A stretch of 7,307 nucleotides of DNA from Flavisolibacter sp. (GCA_025936195.1 JAICTW010000115.1:1-7307), one strand, 5' to 3'; shown: positions 1 through 5,126, counted from the stretch's first letter. Notes: a model not told the origin generated them from the sequence alone. Numbers and translations: made by a program.

Positions 1-93
1 CCTCCACGTTGAGCTAGCGTGTGTGTACATCTTTTAAATAATGCCGGAGGCACGTCACTTTTAAAAGTATAGAGAGCTTTGAAACTTTCAACT

Positions 94-267
94 AAAATCC
101 TGAAGGGATGACATTATTATAGCAAAGGCATTCATGAATTATGCTAACCCAAAGGAGTGACATTCCAAATCAGTTTGAGCAGATGCTAATCATTTCTTCT
201 ATAGTAATGACATCCCTCAGGATTCGCTTGCCGCATTTCCCTATAGCAATATCATTGTGCCTTTGTT
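94..267. repeat. Cluster of inverted intergenic repeat elements (GGGATGACAT type)
   Basis: Two long arms face each other. The arm at 97-122 contains CCTGAAGGGATGACAT followed by TATTATAG. The arm at 199-224 is its reverse complement apart from about two mismatches and one missing base (ACATCCCTCAGG). A third partial copy, GGAGTGACATTCC, lies between them at 154-166. The outer decamer AGCAAAGGCA (121-130) reappears inverted as TGCCTTTGTT at 258-267, and CTATAGCAAT at 241-250 resembles the start of the second arm. The stretch also holds the perfect palindrome ATTCATGAAT (130-139). No reading frame of note crosses it. I recall elements of this kind from intergenic regions of Bacteroidota genomes, but could not verify that here. 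It may be a REP/MITE-like element or fold as RNA. Confidence 0.6.
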
Positions 268-278
268 AGAACTTATTA

Positions 279-377
279 TCAATCGTTTTCTTCTGCCGGT
301 AAAAACCTCTGTGCCATGGTAGCGCCGAAGAGTACAAGGAAAGACGTAAGTAGTAATGCCGTTAAGTGCATAATCAT
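279..377 (-). CDS. Putative 32-residue single-span membrane peptide
   Basis: This short minus-strand frame opens with ATG ATT ATG and ends in TGA. AAGGAG lies 4 bases before the first ATG and 10 before the second, which is a strong Shine-Dalgarno for a phylum that rarely uses one. The product begins MIMHLTALLLTSFLVLFGAT, a single hydrophobic helix of about 17 residues (4-20), and ends in a polar tail with RFLPAEEND. This is the shape of small accessory subunits of membrane complexes (KdpF- or CydX-like in size), but the sequence matches none that I recognise. An inverted repeat at 393-433 lies in its presumed leader. Downstream on its strand is the repeat cluster and then the window edge, so any partner gene would lie outside. 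Being so short, it could also be chance. The Shine-Dalgarno and the clean helix favour a real gene. Confidence 0.45.
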   Translation of the reverse strand: MIMHLTALLLTSFLVLFGATMAQRFLPAEEND

Positions 378-392
378 TTAACTCCTTAAAAC

Positions 393-433
393 CGGTAACA
401 AAATATTCACCGACGCTACCCTGTTGTTTACCG
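393..433. repeat. Inverted repeat in the leader of the small membrane-peptide ORF
   Basis: CGGTAACAA (393-401) pairs with TTGTTTACCG (424-433) if one base is bulged, leaving a loop of about 22 bases. Read on the minus strand, it ends about 9 bases before the AAGGAG of the peptide gene at 279-377. It could therefore be a 5' leader hairpin affecting translation, or an operator. It matches no riboswitch class I recognise. Confidence 0.3.
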
Positions 434-463
434 AGGTTTCAATGATTCATAACCTGTCTCCTC

Positions 464-494
464 TTGTCTTGCGATCTTTTGCATTGTTATTTTG
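464..494 (+). promoter_or_regulatory. Possible Bacteroidota-type promoter for the LiaF-like gene
   Basis: TTATTTTG at 487-494 differs at one position from the Bacteroidota -7 consensus TAnnTTTG. A TTG triplet lies at 464-466, 20 bases upstream, close to the expected -33 spacing. The start codon at 512 would follow a leader of only about 10-15 bases. This is a weak match in AT-rich DNA, given as a candidate only. Confidence 0.25.
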
Positions 495-511
495 ACCTAA
501 AATTAAAAATC

Positions 512-1324
512 ATGAACGATCAGGAATTTAAAAATAAAATGGAAGAAAGATGGGGCGGCGATCCCGGAATGAGAAGTCGCGGACGTGCCCTCACCGGTGT
601 ATTACTATTCTGTATAGGTATTTTATTATTATTGAAAGCGGCCAACCTCGTATTGTTTCCCGCCTGGTTTTTTACCTGGCCGATGATCTTTATTGCCATC
701 GGAATTTTTTCAGGTTTTAAACATGGATTCCGGGGTGGTTTCTGGCTTATATTTTTACTTATGGGCGGATTGTTCCTGGCCAACGAAATTGACCCCACCT
801 TTCACCTCGATCGCTATGTATGGCCAATCGTACTTATTGCTATCGGCATAGGCTTTATCCTTAGGCCAAGGCACCGCCATTGCCGCAGATGGAGAGGTCG
901 TAACTATCAAACAAGATGGCAACAGGAACCGGATGCAGCAGGCTCCTCTCAAAACGCCGGCACTATGCCTGGTGATTACGATAAAAGAGATTTCATAGAC
1001 ATTACAGCAGTTTTTGGAGGTATAAAAAAAAATGTGCTGAGTAAAAATTTCAGAGGCGGCGATATTACAAGTTTCATGGGAGGATCGGAGATTGACCTTT
1101 CCCAGTCCGACTTCAATGGAACTATACGGATTGATGTTACCAATGTGTTCGGCGGAACCAAATTGATCCTTCCTCCCACATGGGACGTTCAAAACGATAT
1201 CACAGCCATTTTTGGTGGTGTTGATGACAAAAGGCAAATCTCAGGAGTGGCGACGGATACCAACAAAACTTTGATACTTGATGGAACATGCATGTTTGGT
1301 GGTATTGAAATAAGAAGCTTTTAG
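512..1324 (+). CDS. LiaF-like membrane protein (LiaI/LiaF-type transmembrane region plus LiaF C-terminal-like domain)
   Basis: The product has 270 residues. After a polar N-terminus (1-25) come about four hydrophobic segments near residues 27-48, 50-68, 76-92 and 103-118, matching the LiaI/LiaF-like transmembrane region (DUF5668 type). A basic, His/Arg-rich stretch (118-131) and a Gln/Ala-rich linker follow, then a soluble C-terminal domain (about 158-270). That domain carries a repeated glycine motif: FGGIKKNV (168), FMGGSEIDLS (188), FGGTKLILP (213), FGGVDD (234) and FGGIEIRSF at the very end. This is the beta-helical pattern of LiaF C-terminal domains, known in Firmicutes as negative regulators of the LiaSR cell-envelope stress system. 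I chose ATG 512 over an upstream TTG at 464, which would add 16 unrelated residues. The kinase-regulator pair 600 bases downstream fits a signalling role, but whether it controls that pair is inference. Confidence 0.85.
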   Translation: MNDQEFKNKMEERWGGDPGMRSRGRALTGVLLFCIGILLLLKAANLVLFPAWFFTWPMIFIAIGIFSGFKHGFRGGFWLIFLLMGGLFLANEIDPTFHLDRYVWPIVLIAIGIGFILRPRHRHCRRWRGRNYQTRWQQEPDAAGSSQNAGTMPGDYDKRDFIDITAVFGGIKKNVLSKNFRGGDITSFMGGSEIDLSQSDFNGTIRIDVTNVFGGTKLILPPTWDVQNDITAIFGGVDDKRQISGVATDTNKTLILDGTCMFGGIEIRSF

Positions 1325-1334
1325 GAGAATGAAG

Positions 1335-1390
1335 AGTTTGCAGTTTACCGTTTCCGGTTTACAGTTGGCAGTTAAAAGTTTAAAGTGGGA
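1335..1390. repeat. Degenerate heptameric tandem repeat (consensus AGTTTGC)
   Basis: Eight consecutive 7-base units can be read in register: AGTTTGC, AGTTTAC, CGTTTCC, GGTTTAC, AGTTGGC, AGTTAAA, AGTTTAA and AGTGGGA. The GTT core sits at the same place in seven of the eight units. The array begins 11 bases after the stop codon of the LiaF-like gene and is not in a coding frame. Similar 7-base arrays (TTTGCAG/TTGGCAG) are familiar to me from intergenic DNA of Bacteroidota. Their function is unknown to me. Confidence 0.7.
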
Positions 1391-1430
1391 GCATTCATTA
1401 TACAGGAAGCAATTATTAGGTGGAAGATAT

Positions 1431-1490
1431 GATTGAATGTTGTGTACGGATTGCCACCGGCAAAATCGTTTACTGAAAAGTTTTTCAATC
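1431..1490. repeat. Nested inverted repeats upstream of the DUF4288-kinase-regulator operon
   Basis: GATTGAA (1431-1437) and TTCAATC (1484-1490) are perfect inverted arms. Inside them sits a perfect 5-bp hairpin, TTGCC-ACC-GGCAA (1451-1463). The right outer arm overlaps a second small palindrome, TGAAAA-GT-TTTTCA (1474-1487). The set lies 85-145 bases before the DUF4288 start, where an operator or structured leader could sit. The remainder of the gap between 1391 and 1574 holds no gene. Confidence 0.3.
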
Positions 1491-1520
1491 AAGCTATCGT
1501 CAGATCATAATAATCGAAAG

Positions 1521-1528
1521 TACTCTTG
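1521..1528 (+). promoter_or_regulatory. Possible -7 element for the DUF4288-LytS-LytTR operon
   Basis: TACTCTTG matches the Bacteroidota -7 consensus TAnnTTTG at all but one position. It lies 47 bases before the ATG at 1575, a sensible leader length. No clear TTG is seen at the -33 spacing, so support is weak. Confidence 0.2.
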
Positions 1529-1574
1529 AATTCACGATTCCGTTTCCTAAAACACCAATTAAAACACTTCAACT

Positions 1575-1934
1575 ATGAAATGGTATTTAGCCAAAATTGT
1601 GTTCCGCATTATTTGCGGAGATGGCAACCACGCAGCACAATTTGATGAACAGTTACGGCTAATTGCAGCTTGCGACGAAGATGAAGCCTTTAAAAAAGCA
1701 AGTGATATTGGCAGGAACGGAGAAGACAGCTTTTACAATTTGAAACAGCAACTGGTGCGCTGGCAGTTTGTAGATGTATCGGAATTGTATCGCCTGAGTG
1801 AATTGATTGATGGTGCCGAAATGTATTCACGCATTAATGAAGTAGATGATGCAGAAGCCTATATTACTTTCGTGCACCGGAGAGCAGAATCCATCCAAAG
1901 AAAACAAACACACCAATTACTGAATTTAATTTAA
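1575..1934 (+). CDS. DUF4288 domain-containing protein
   Basis: This 119-residue soluble protein has no signal peptide or membrane span. It opens MKWYLAKIVFRIICGDG and continues with FDEQLRLIAACDEDEAFKKA and later VRWQFVDVSELYRLSELIDG. This is the pattern I associate with DUF4288: an N-terminal WYLAK strand, a 'damage of address' DEDEAF helix, and a WxFVDVxEL segment. No catalytic motif is visible and the biochemical role of the family is not known to me. The length is typical for a stand-alone member. It is the first gene of a tight plus-strand cluster, with the kinase starting 4 bases after its stop, so it is probably co-transcribed with the two-component pair. A role as an accessory to that signalling system is only an inference from position. 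Confidence 0.8.
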   Translation: MKWYLAKIVFRIICGDGNHAAQFDEQLRLIAACDEDEAFKKASDIGRNGEDSFYNLKQQLVRWQFVDVSELYRLSELIDGAEMYSRINEVDDAEAYITFVHRRAESIQRKQTHQLLNLI

Positions 1935-1938
1935 AACT

Positions 1939-3000
1939 TTGGCTATTTCTCCGTTAAGAACACTACAGTTTCGTTTCACATTCGGTCTTTGCTGGCTGTG
2001 CTGGGGAGTTTTGCACGCATTTGTTTTGAACTGGTACGGGTTTGCATGGAACATAGCTGTCTGGGACAGTGTTATCAGCAATTTGCTTTTGGCAGGAGCA
2101 TCGTTATTGGTTACCGTGACATTACAATTTTATATACCTCAAAAAAATAAGTATGGTTATATTCTGGCTTTATGTTCTGTTCTTGCTGTTCTTTGGCTTT
2201 TTTTGAGCAGAACCTTATTGATTGCAATAATACAAGAAGCTTCAGGATATGAACGCTTCTTTTCACAATCAATCCCAATTCGTTTGGCCATTGGCTTCTT
2301 GATAATTGGTTGTATGACTTTGATCAGTGTGTTGTGGTACACTATACACGATCAGCGTGAAATTGAAAAACGCAAAAGCGAAGCGGAAAAACTTTCGAAA
2401 GAAGCAGAGTTGTACAAATTACGCCAACAGCTTCAACCCCATTTTTTATTCAACAGTTTGAATTCGATCAATGCTCTCATTGGCTCGCAACCTCAGAAAG
2501 CAAGAAATATGATTCAGCAGCTTTCCGATTTTTTGCGGGGAACATTGAAGAAAGAGGAGAACCAATGGATAAGCCTTGAAGAAGAGCTGCAGCATTTGCA
2601 ATTGTACCTGGAAATTGAAAAAGTAAGGTTCGGCCATCGCCTTTCCACTGAAATTAAAAATGAAACGGATGGAATGAATTTACAATTGCCTGCCATGTTG
2701 TTACAGCCTGTAGTTGAAAATGCCATCAAGTTTGGATTGTATGATACAACCGGAGACATTACCATTAGCATTGAAGCAAAAAAAAACGATGACAGTTTAT
2801 TATTGCAGGTAAAAAATCCGTTTGATCCGGAAACTTCCACACCCAAAAAAGGAACAGGCTTTGGATTAAGCTCTGTCCAACGAAGATTGTATTTGCTGTT
2901 CGCACGAAACGATCTTTTGCAAACAGAAACACAGAAACAACTGTTTATCACCACCATTAAAATTCCGCAACAACATGATCCGAGCAACAATTATAGATGA
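1939..3000 (+). CDS. LytS-family sensor histidine kinase (His_kinase/HATPase_c)
   Basis: The 353-residue product starts with a membrane module of about four helices (roughly 12-31, 44-64, 73-97 and 113-134). A charged coiled-coil linker (138-163) follows, then the LytS-type phosphoacceptor region LRQQLQPHFLFNSLNSINAL with His168. The ATP-binding domain shows the N-box PVVENAIKFG (257-266) and the glycine box GTGFGLSSVQRRL (305-317). It should autophosphorylate on His168 and pass phosphate to the regulator encoded immediately downstream. There is no large extracellular sensor domain, so the signal is probably sensed in or at the membrane or delivered by a partner protein. The start is a TTG at 1939, 4 bases after the DUF4288 stop. 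No ATG or GTG gives a product retaining the first helix. Its 3' end overlaps the regulator by 26 bases, pointing to translational coupling. Confidence 0.93.
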   Translation: MAISPLRTLQFRFTFGLCWLCWGVLHAFVLNWYGFAWNIAVWDSVISNLLLAGASLLVTVTLQFYIPQKNKYGYILALCSVLAVLWLFLSRTLLIAIIQEASGYERFFSQSIPIRLAIGFLIIGCMTLISVLWYTIHDQREIEKRKSEAEKLSKEAELYKLRQQLQPHFLFNSLNSINALIGSQPQKARNMIQQLSDFLRGTLKKEENQWISLEEELQHLQLYLEIEKVRFGHRLSTEIKNETDGMNLQLPAMLLQPVVENAIKFGLYDTTGDITISIEAKKNDDSLLLQVKNPFDPETSTPKKGTGFGLSSVQRRLYLLFARNDLLQTETQKQLFITTIKIPQQHDPSNNYR

Positions 3001-3712
3001 TGAACCTTTGGCAAGATCTATTGTAAGAGAATATCTGCAGGACCAAAACCAAATTGAAATTGTTCAGGAATGCAATGATGGCTTTGAAGGTGTGAAAGCC
3101 ATCATGCAACACAAGCCTCACTTAATTTTCCTCGACATTCAAATGCCAAAGATCAATGGCTTTGAGATGCTGGAGCTGTTGGAAGAAAAACCTTCCGTGA
3201 TCTTCACTACGGCTTTTGACGAATACGCCATCAAAGCTTTTGAAACGCATGCAGTAGATTATTTGCTGAAGCCATTTACCAAAGAACGTTTTGAAAAAGC
3301 ATTGGAGAAATTTTTTAACCAGGCGCCAGTTCAAAAAAAGAATACCGAAGAATTATTACAATCACCTACACATCTTCCCTCGCAATCGGAAAGGATCGTT
3401 GTAAAAACAGCAGGAAAAATAAAGATCATTCCCATTCCCGACATTTTATTTCTGGAAGCAGCGGATGATTATGTAAAGATCCACACTAAAGAAGGTTCAT
3501 TTCTTAAAAGCAAGACCATGAGCTTTTTTGAGAACACACTTCCGCAGGACCAGTTTGTGCGGATTCATCGCTCTTATATTTTAAACGTGCAGGAGATCAC
3601 AAGAATTGATCCTTACGAAAAAGAAAACCATCTTGCCATACTACGCTCAGGAGCAAAAATTCCAGTGAGCAAAAATGGATATGGAAAATTGAAGGAAGTG
3701 CTGGGATTGTAA
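2975..3712 (+). CDS. LytTR-family response regulator (REC-LytTR)
   Basis: The 245-residue protein has an N-terminal receiver domain (about 1-118). Its acidic pair is Asp8-Asp9 (IIDDEPLAR), the phosphoacceptor is Asp54 (LIFLDIQMP), the switch residue is Thr79 (IFTTAFDEYA) and the conserved lysine is Lys99 in YLLKPF. A Gln/Pro-rich linker leads into a LytTR DNA-binding domain (about 140-243), with ILFLEAADDYVKIHT, FVRIHRSYILN and a C-terminal IPVSKNGYGKLKEVL. Such proteins bind paired direct repeats in promoters and act as transcription factors in the cytoplasm. The ATG lies 26 bases inside the kinase gene in another frame, the usual arrangement for a cognate pair. Targets are not visible here. 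The LiaF-like gene upstream and other envelope genes are candidates only. Confidence 0.94.
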   Translation: MIRATIIDDEPLARSIVREYLQDQNQIEIVQECNDGFEGVKAIMQHKPHLIFLDIQMPKINGFEMLELLEEKPSVIFTTAFDEYAIKAFETHAVDYLLKPFTKERFEKALEKFFNQAPVQKKNTEELLQSPTHLPSQSERIVVKTAGKIKIIPIPDILFLEAADDYVKIHTKEGSFLKSKTMSFFENTLPQDQFVRIHRSYILNVQEITRIDPYEKENHLAILRSGAKIPVSKNGYGKLKEVLGL

Positions 3713-3725
3713 AAGCCGCCCTAAA

Positions 3726-3742
3726 TCCCTCCGGTGGAGGGA
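3726..3742. repeat. REP-like palindrome (TCCCTCC-GGT-GGAGGGA)
   Basis: A perfect 7-bp stem with a 3-base GGT loop lies 13 bases after the regulator stop, flanked by GCCCTAAA on the left and CTTCCC on the right. I recall the form 'CCCTAAATCCC...GGGACTT' as a recurrent intergenic element in Bacteroidota. Here it is one GC-rich copy in AT-rich DNA. No T-run follows, so it is not by itself a Rho-independent terminator. Confidence 0.55.
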
Positions 3743-3790
3743 CTTCCCTACAGCACAGACCCTCATAGTTCACCATTCATTATAAAAATG

Positions 3791-3826
3791 AAAAGCTCTC
3801 AAAGTTTAAAAACTTTGAGAGCTTTT
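3791..3826. terminator. Bidirectional Rho-independent terminator between convergent genes
   Basis: A perfect 16-bp inverted repeat (arms 3791-3806 and 3811-3826, arm AAAAGCTCTCAAAGTT) encloses a 4-base loop, TAAA. On the plus strand the stem ends in TTTT followed by ATTATTG. On the minus strand it ends in TTTT followed by CATTTTTATA. It sits in the gap between the convergent regulator (stop at 3712) and lipoprotein (stop at 3891) genes, so it can end transcripts from both sides. Confidence 0.85.
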
Positions 3827-3856
3827 ATTATTGTCAAATAAGTTGGCCTTGCGTTT

Positions 3857-3880
3857 GGCTCTCTTCCCACCCGGGAAGCC
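3857..3880. repeat. Short GC-rich hairpin 3' of the lipoprotein gene
   Basis: CTTCCC (3863-3868) and GGGAAG (3873-3878) form a perfect stem around a 4-base loop. Outer GGC/GCC bases can also pair if about four bases bulge out. On the minus strand it begins about 11 bases after the stop codon of the lipoprotein gene. No T-run follows. It may stabilise the transcript end ahead of the stronger terminator at 3791-3826. Confidence 0.35.
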
Positions 3881-3890
3881 GGATAGGGTT

Positions 3891-4706
3891 TTACTGATGC
3901 AAACTTACACCTGGCAAATGCGTGTCCTCTCCTTTTCTCACTACAACATTATTGATTGTTGTGTCCACATATCCGTTTTGGGCATCAATGATCACCTGGT
4001 AAGTTCCTGCATTCAATCCCACAATTTTAAATTCACCTTCATGGTTAGGAATGGCTGTTGCGGTGTCGCTACCAATCACTGCTTTTACGATGGGATCGGC
4101 AGCCATAGGAGAAATCCTTCCTTCAATTCTTCCGGACTGTGATTTTGTAAATATTTTGATGTGCGGTTTCAAAAGGAAGCCGTTGTTATTTCCTGAACCG
4201 CTGTTATCAATTTGGATGGAATTGCCCGCATCAAAATCAATCCAGAAAAATACCTGGCTTCCTGATACATCAAAATTGGTGTTGTCAAGGTTAGCAACGA
4301 CCTGCATATCGTTGTCTCTAATTTTCAAAGGAAAAGATTGACCGTTTTTCATAAGGCTATTATCACCGCCAAGGGTCAAACGTATTTTCCTGATCTGGCT
4401 ATTGGGCAAACTACCATTGGCAAATAAAGTATCCAACCCGTTTCGAAAACGAAGAATATTGTAAACACCGGGATGTATATCCAGCGTAACCCAGCCTCCA
4501 TCAATTGAATCCCTGTCTTCCACTTTCACTTCCAGTTTTTGAATGTCAATAAAGACGCTGTCAAAAATGGGAGTCGGATGATCGGTGAGATAAATTTTTG
4601 CTGCTGCAGGCTGTGTTGCTGATGATCTTTCTTTTTTGCAGGCGTAAAGGCCAACTAAAAAAATACCAAACAAAAAGGCGGAGAGAATGACTTTCGTGTT
4701 TTTCAT
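3891..4706 (-). CDS. DUF4382 domain lipoprotein with C-terminal carboxypeptidase-regulatory-like domain
   Basis: The product has 271 residues. It opens with a type II signal peptide, MKNTKVILSAFLFGIFLVGL then YAC, with the lipidated cysteine at 23, so it is anchored in the cell envelope. The Lys-Lys-Glu after Cys23 could favour export to the cell surface, but that is tentative. Residues about 35-188 fit DUF4382: KIYLTDHPTPIFDSVFIDIQ near the start, GGWVTLDI, YNILRFRNG, and a region on linear ordering (IRKIRLTLGGDNSL). Residues about 191-268 (GRIEGRISP ... GEFKIVGLNAGTYQVIIDA) resemble the small beta-sandwich of carboxypeptidase regulatory-like domains. No enzyme motif is seen. I chose the ATG at 4706 because it gives a normal signal peptide. 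An in-frame ATG at 4724 would add six residues. It is convergent with the regulator and apparently a single-gene unit. Its function is unknown. Confidence 0.88.
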   Translation of the reverse strand: MKNTKVILSAFLFGIFLVGLYACKKERSSATQPAAAKIYLTDHPTPIFDSVFIDIQKLEVKVEDRDSIDGGWVTLDIHPGVYNILRFRNGLDTLFANGSLPNSQIRKIRLTLGGDNSLMKNGQSFPLKIRDNDMQVVANLDNTNFDVSGSQVFFWIDFDAGNSIQIDNSGSGNNNGFLLKPHIKIFTKSQSGRIEGRISPMAADPIVKAVIGSDTATAIPNHEGEFKIVGLNAGTYQVIIDAQNGYVDTTINNVVVRKGEDTHLPGVSLHQ

Positions 4707-4808
4707 AATGATGCGTTTCCACATTGGTCAGCGCCAAAGAATAAAATGTAACCGCATCATCAAAAAAATTTTCGTTACGGATTCTGTTGTGCAAAGTCAT
4801 TGATGACG

Positions 4809-4842
4809 TTATTCCGGAGAAATTTTTATTTCATTGGAATAA
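4809..4842. repeat. Inverted repeat / hairpin upstream of the lipoprotein gene
   Basis: TTATTCC (4809-4815) pairs perfectly with GGAATAA (4836-4842). Inside, GAAAT (4819-4823) pairs with ATTTC (4828-4832) around a TTTT loop, with a 3x3 internal loop between the two stems. It lies about 100 bases upstream of the lipoprotein start and 78 bases downstream of the small-protein gene. No T-run follows on the minus strand, so an operator is as likely as a terminator. Apart from this repeat and the one at 4885-4921, I see nothing else in the gap 4707-4919. Confidence 0.35.
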
Positions 4843-4876
4843 ATATGTGGATTCGGCATCTTGAGGAACACGCATC

Positions 4877-4921
4877 AAAATGAAAACCTATCTGATGTAC
4901 AAAATAGCTTTTGATTAGGTT
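4877..4921 (-). terminator. Possible terminator of the small polar-protein gene
   Basis: Read on the minus strand, AACCTAATC (4921-4913) overlaps the stop codon and pairs with GATAGGTT (4892-4885) if one A is bulged. The loop is 20 bases, with an inner AAAAGCTATTTT palindrome. TTTCATTTT follows directly. The form fits a weak Rho-independent terminator for the gene at 4920-5126. Confidence 0.4.
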
Positions 4922-5126
4922 ATCGGTTATCTCTTCTTCCATCTAAACTGCTGTTGCGATGGGATGATTGACTTGCCGTTTTCTTTTCAGGTACTGACCG
5001 CTTGCCGCCGGTTTGCTCTCCATGATTGGACTTGCCGCGATCGGCTGCTTCTCCAAAAGCCTGACTGCTTTGATTGCTGGCGCCCTGGCCGGAAGTTCCT
5101 CTTTTGTTGTGATTTCCTCTTGACAT
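4920..5126 (-). CDS. Small polar, Gly/Ser/Arg-rich disordered protein (hypothetical)
   Basis: The 68-residue product begins MSRGNHNKRGTSGQGASNQS and ends NSSLDGRRDNR. It has no hydrophobic segment or cysteine, many Gly, Ser, Asn, Gln, Arg and Lys residues, and a net positive charge, so it should be disordered and may bind nucleic acid or act in stress. I have an impression of similar small proteins in Chitinophagaceae but recognise no named family. It looks real: it has its own ATG after an A-rich AAAACA leader, ordinary codon use, a likely terminator at its end, and it diverges from the receptor gene with 49 bases between the two starts. The composition also resembles that of KGG-repeat stress proteins, but the KGG motif itself is absent. 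Confidence 0.65.
   Translation of the reverse strand: MSRGNHNKRGTSGQGASNQSSQAFGEAADRGKSNHGEQTGGKRSVPEKKTASQSSHRNSSLDGRRDNR

Noticed and set aside
1..93. A possible tRNA or end of an upstream gene at the left edge
   Set aside because: No cloverleaf or TPsiC-like GGTTCGA motif and no sustained frame. I see only a 12-base palindrome ACTTTTAAAAGT at 57-68.
279..377. Naming the small peptide KdpF
   Set aside because: Only size and a single helix agree. The sequence does not resemble KdpF as I know it, and no kdpA gene is visible downstream.
428..484. Minus-strand 18-codon frame upstream of the small membrane-peptide ORF, considered as a leader peptide
   Set aside because: It has no Shine-Dalgarno, no run of regulatory codons and no attenuator structure clearly coupled to it.
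393..484. A known riboswitch upstream of the small peptide gene
   Set aside because: There is an inverted repeat but no core motif of any riboswitch class that I recognise.
464..511. Upstream TTG start that would lengthen the LiaF-like protein by 16 residues
   Set aside because: The ATG at 512 gives a normal polar N-terminus, and the extra residues fall in the probable promoter region.
755..1237. Minus-strand frame of 160 codons inside the LiaF-like gene
   Set aside because: It lies wholly antisense to a well-supported gene, has no recognisable motif and looks like a shadow of that coding sequence.
1241..1492. Minus-strand frame of 83 codons across the LiaF-like 3' end and the spacer
   Set aside because: Its apparent Asn-Cys-Lys repeats are just the translation of the heptameric DNA array. 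No independent support was found.
2514..2990. Minus-strand frame of 158 codons inside the kinase gene
   Set aside because: It is antisense to clear H-box, N-box and G-box coding sequence, so it is a shadow frame.
3831..4341. Two plus-strand frames (103 and 96 codons) over the lipoprotein gene
   Set aside because: Both are antisense to a gene with a lipobox and domain structure. Neither has motifs of its own.
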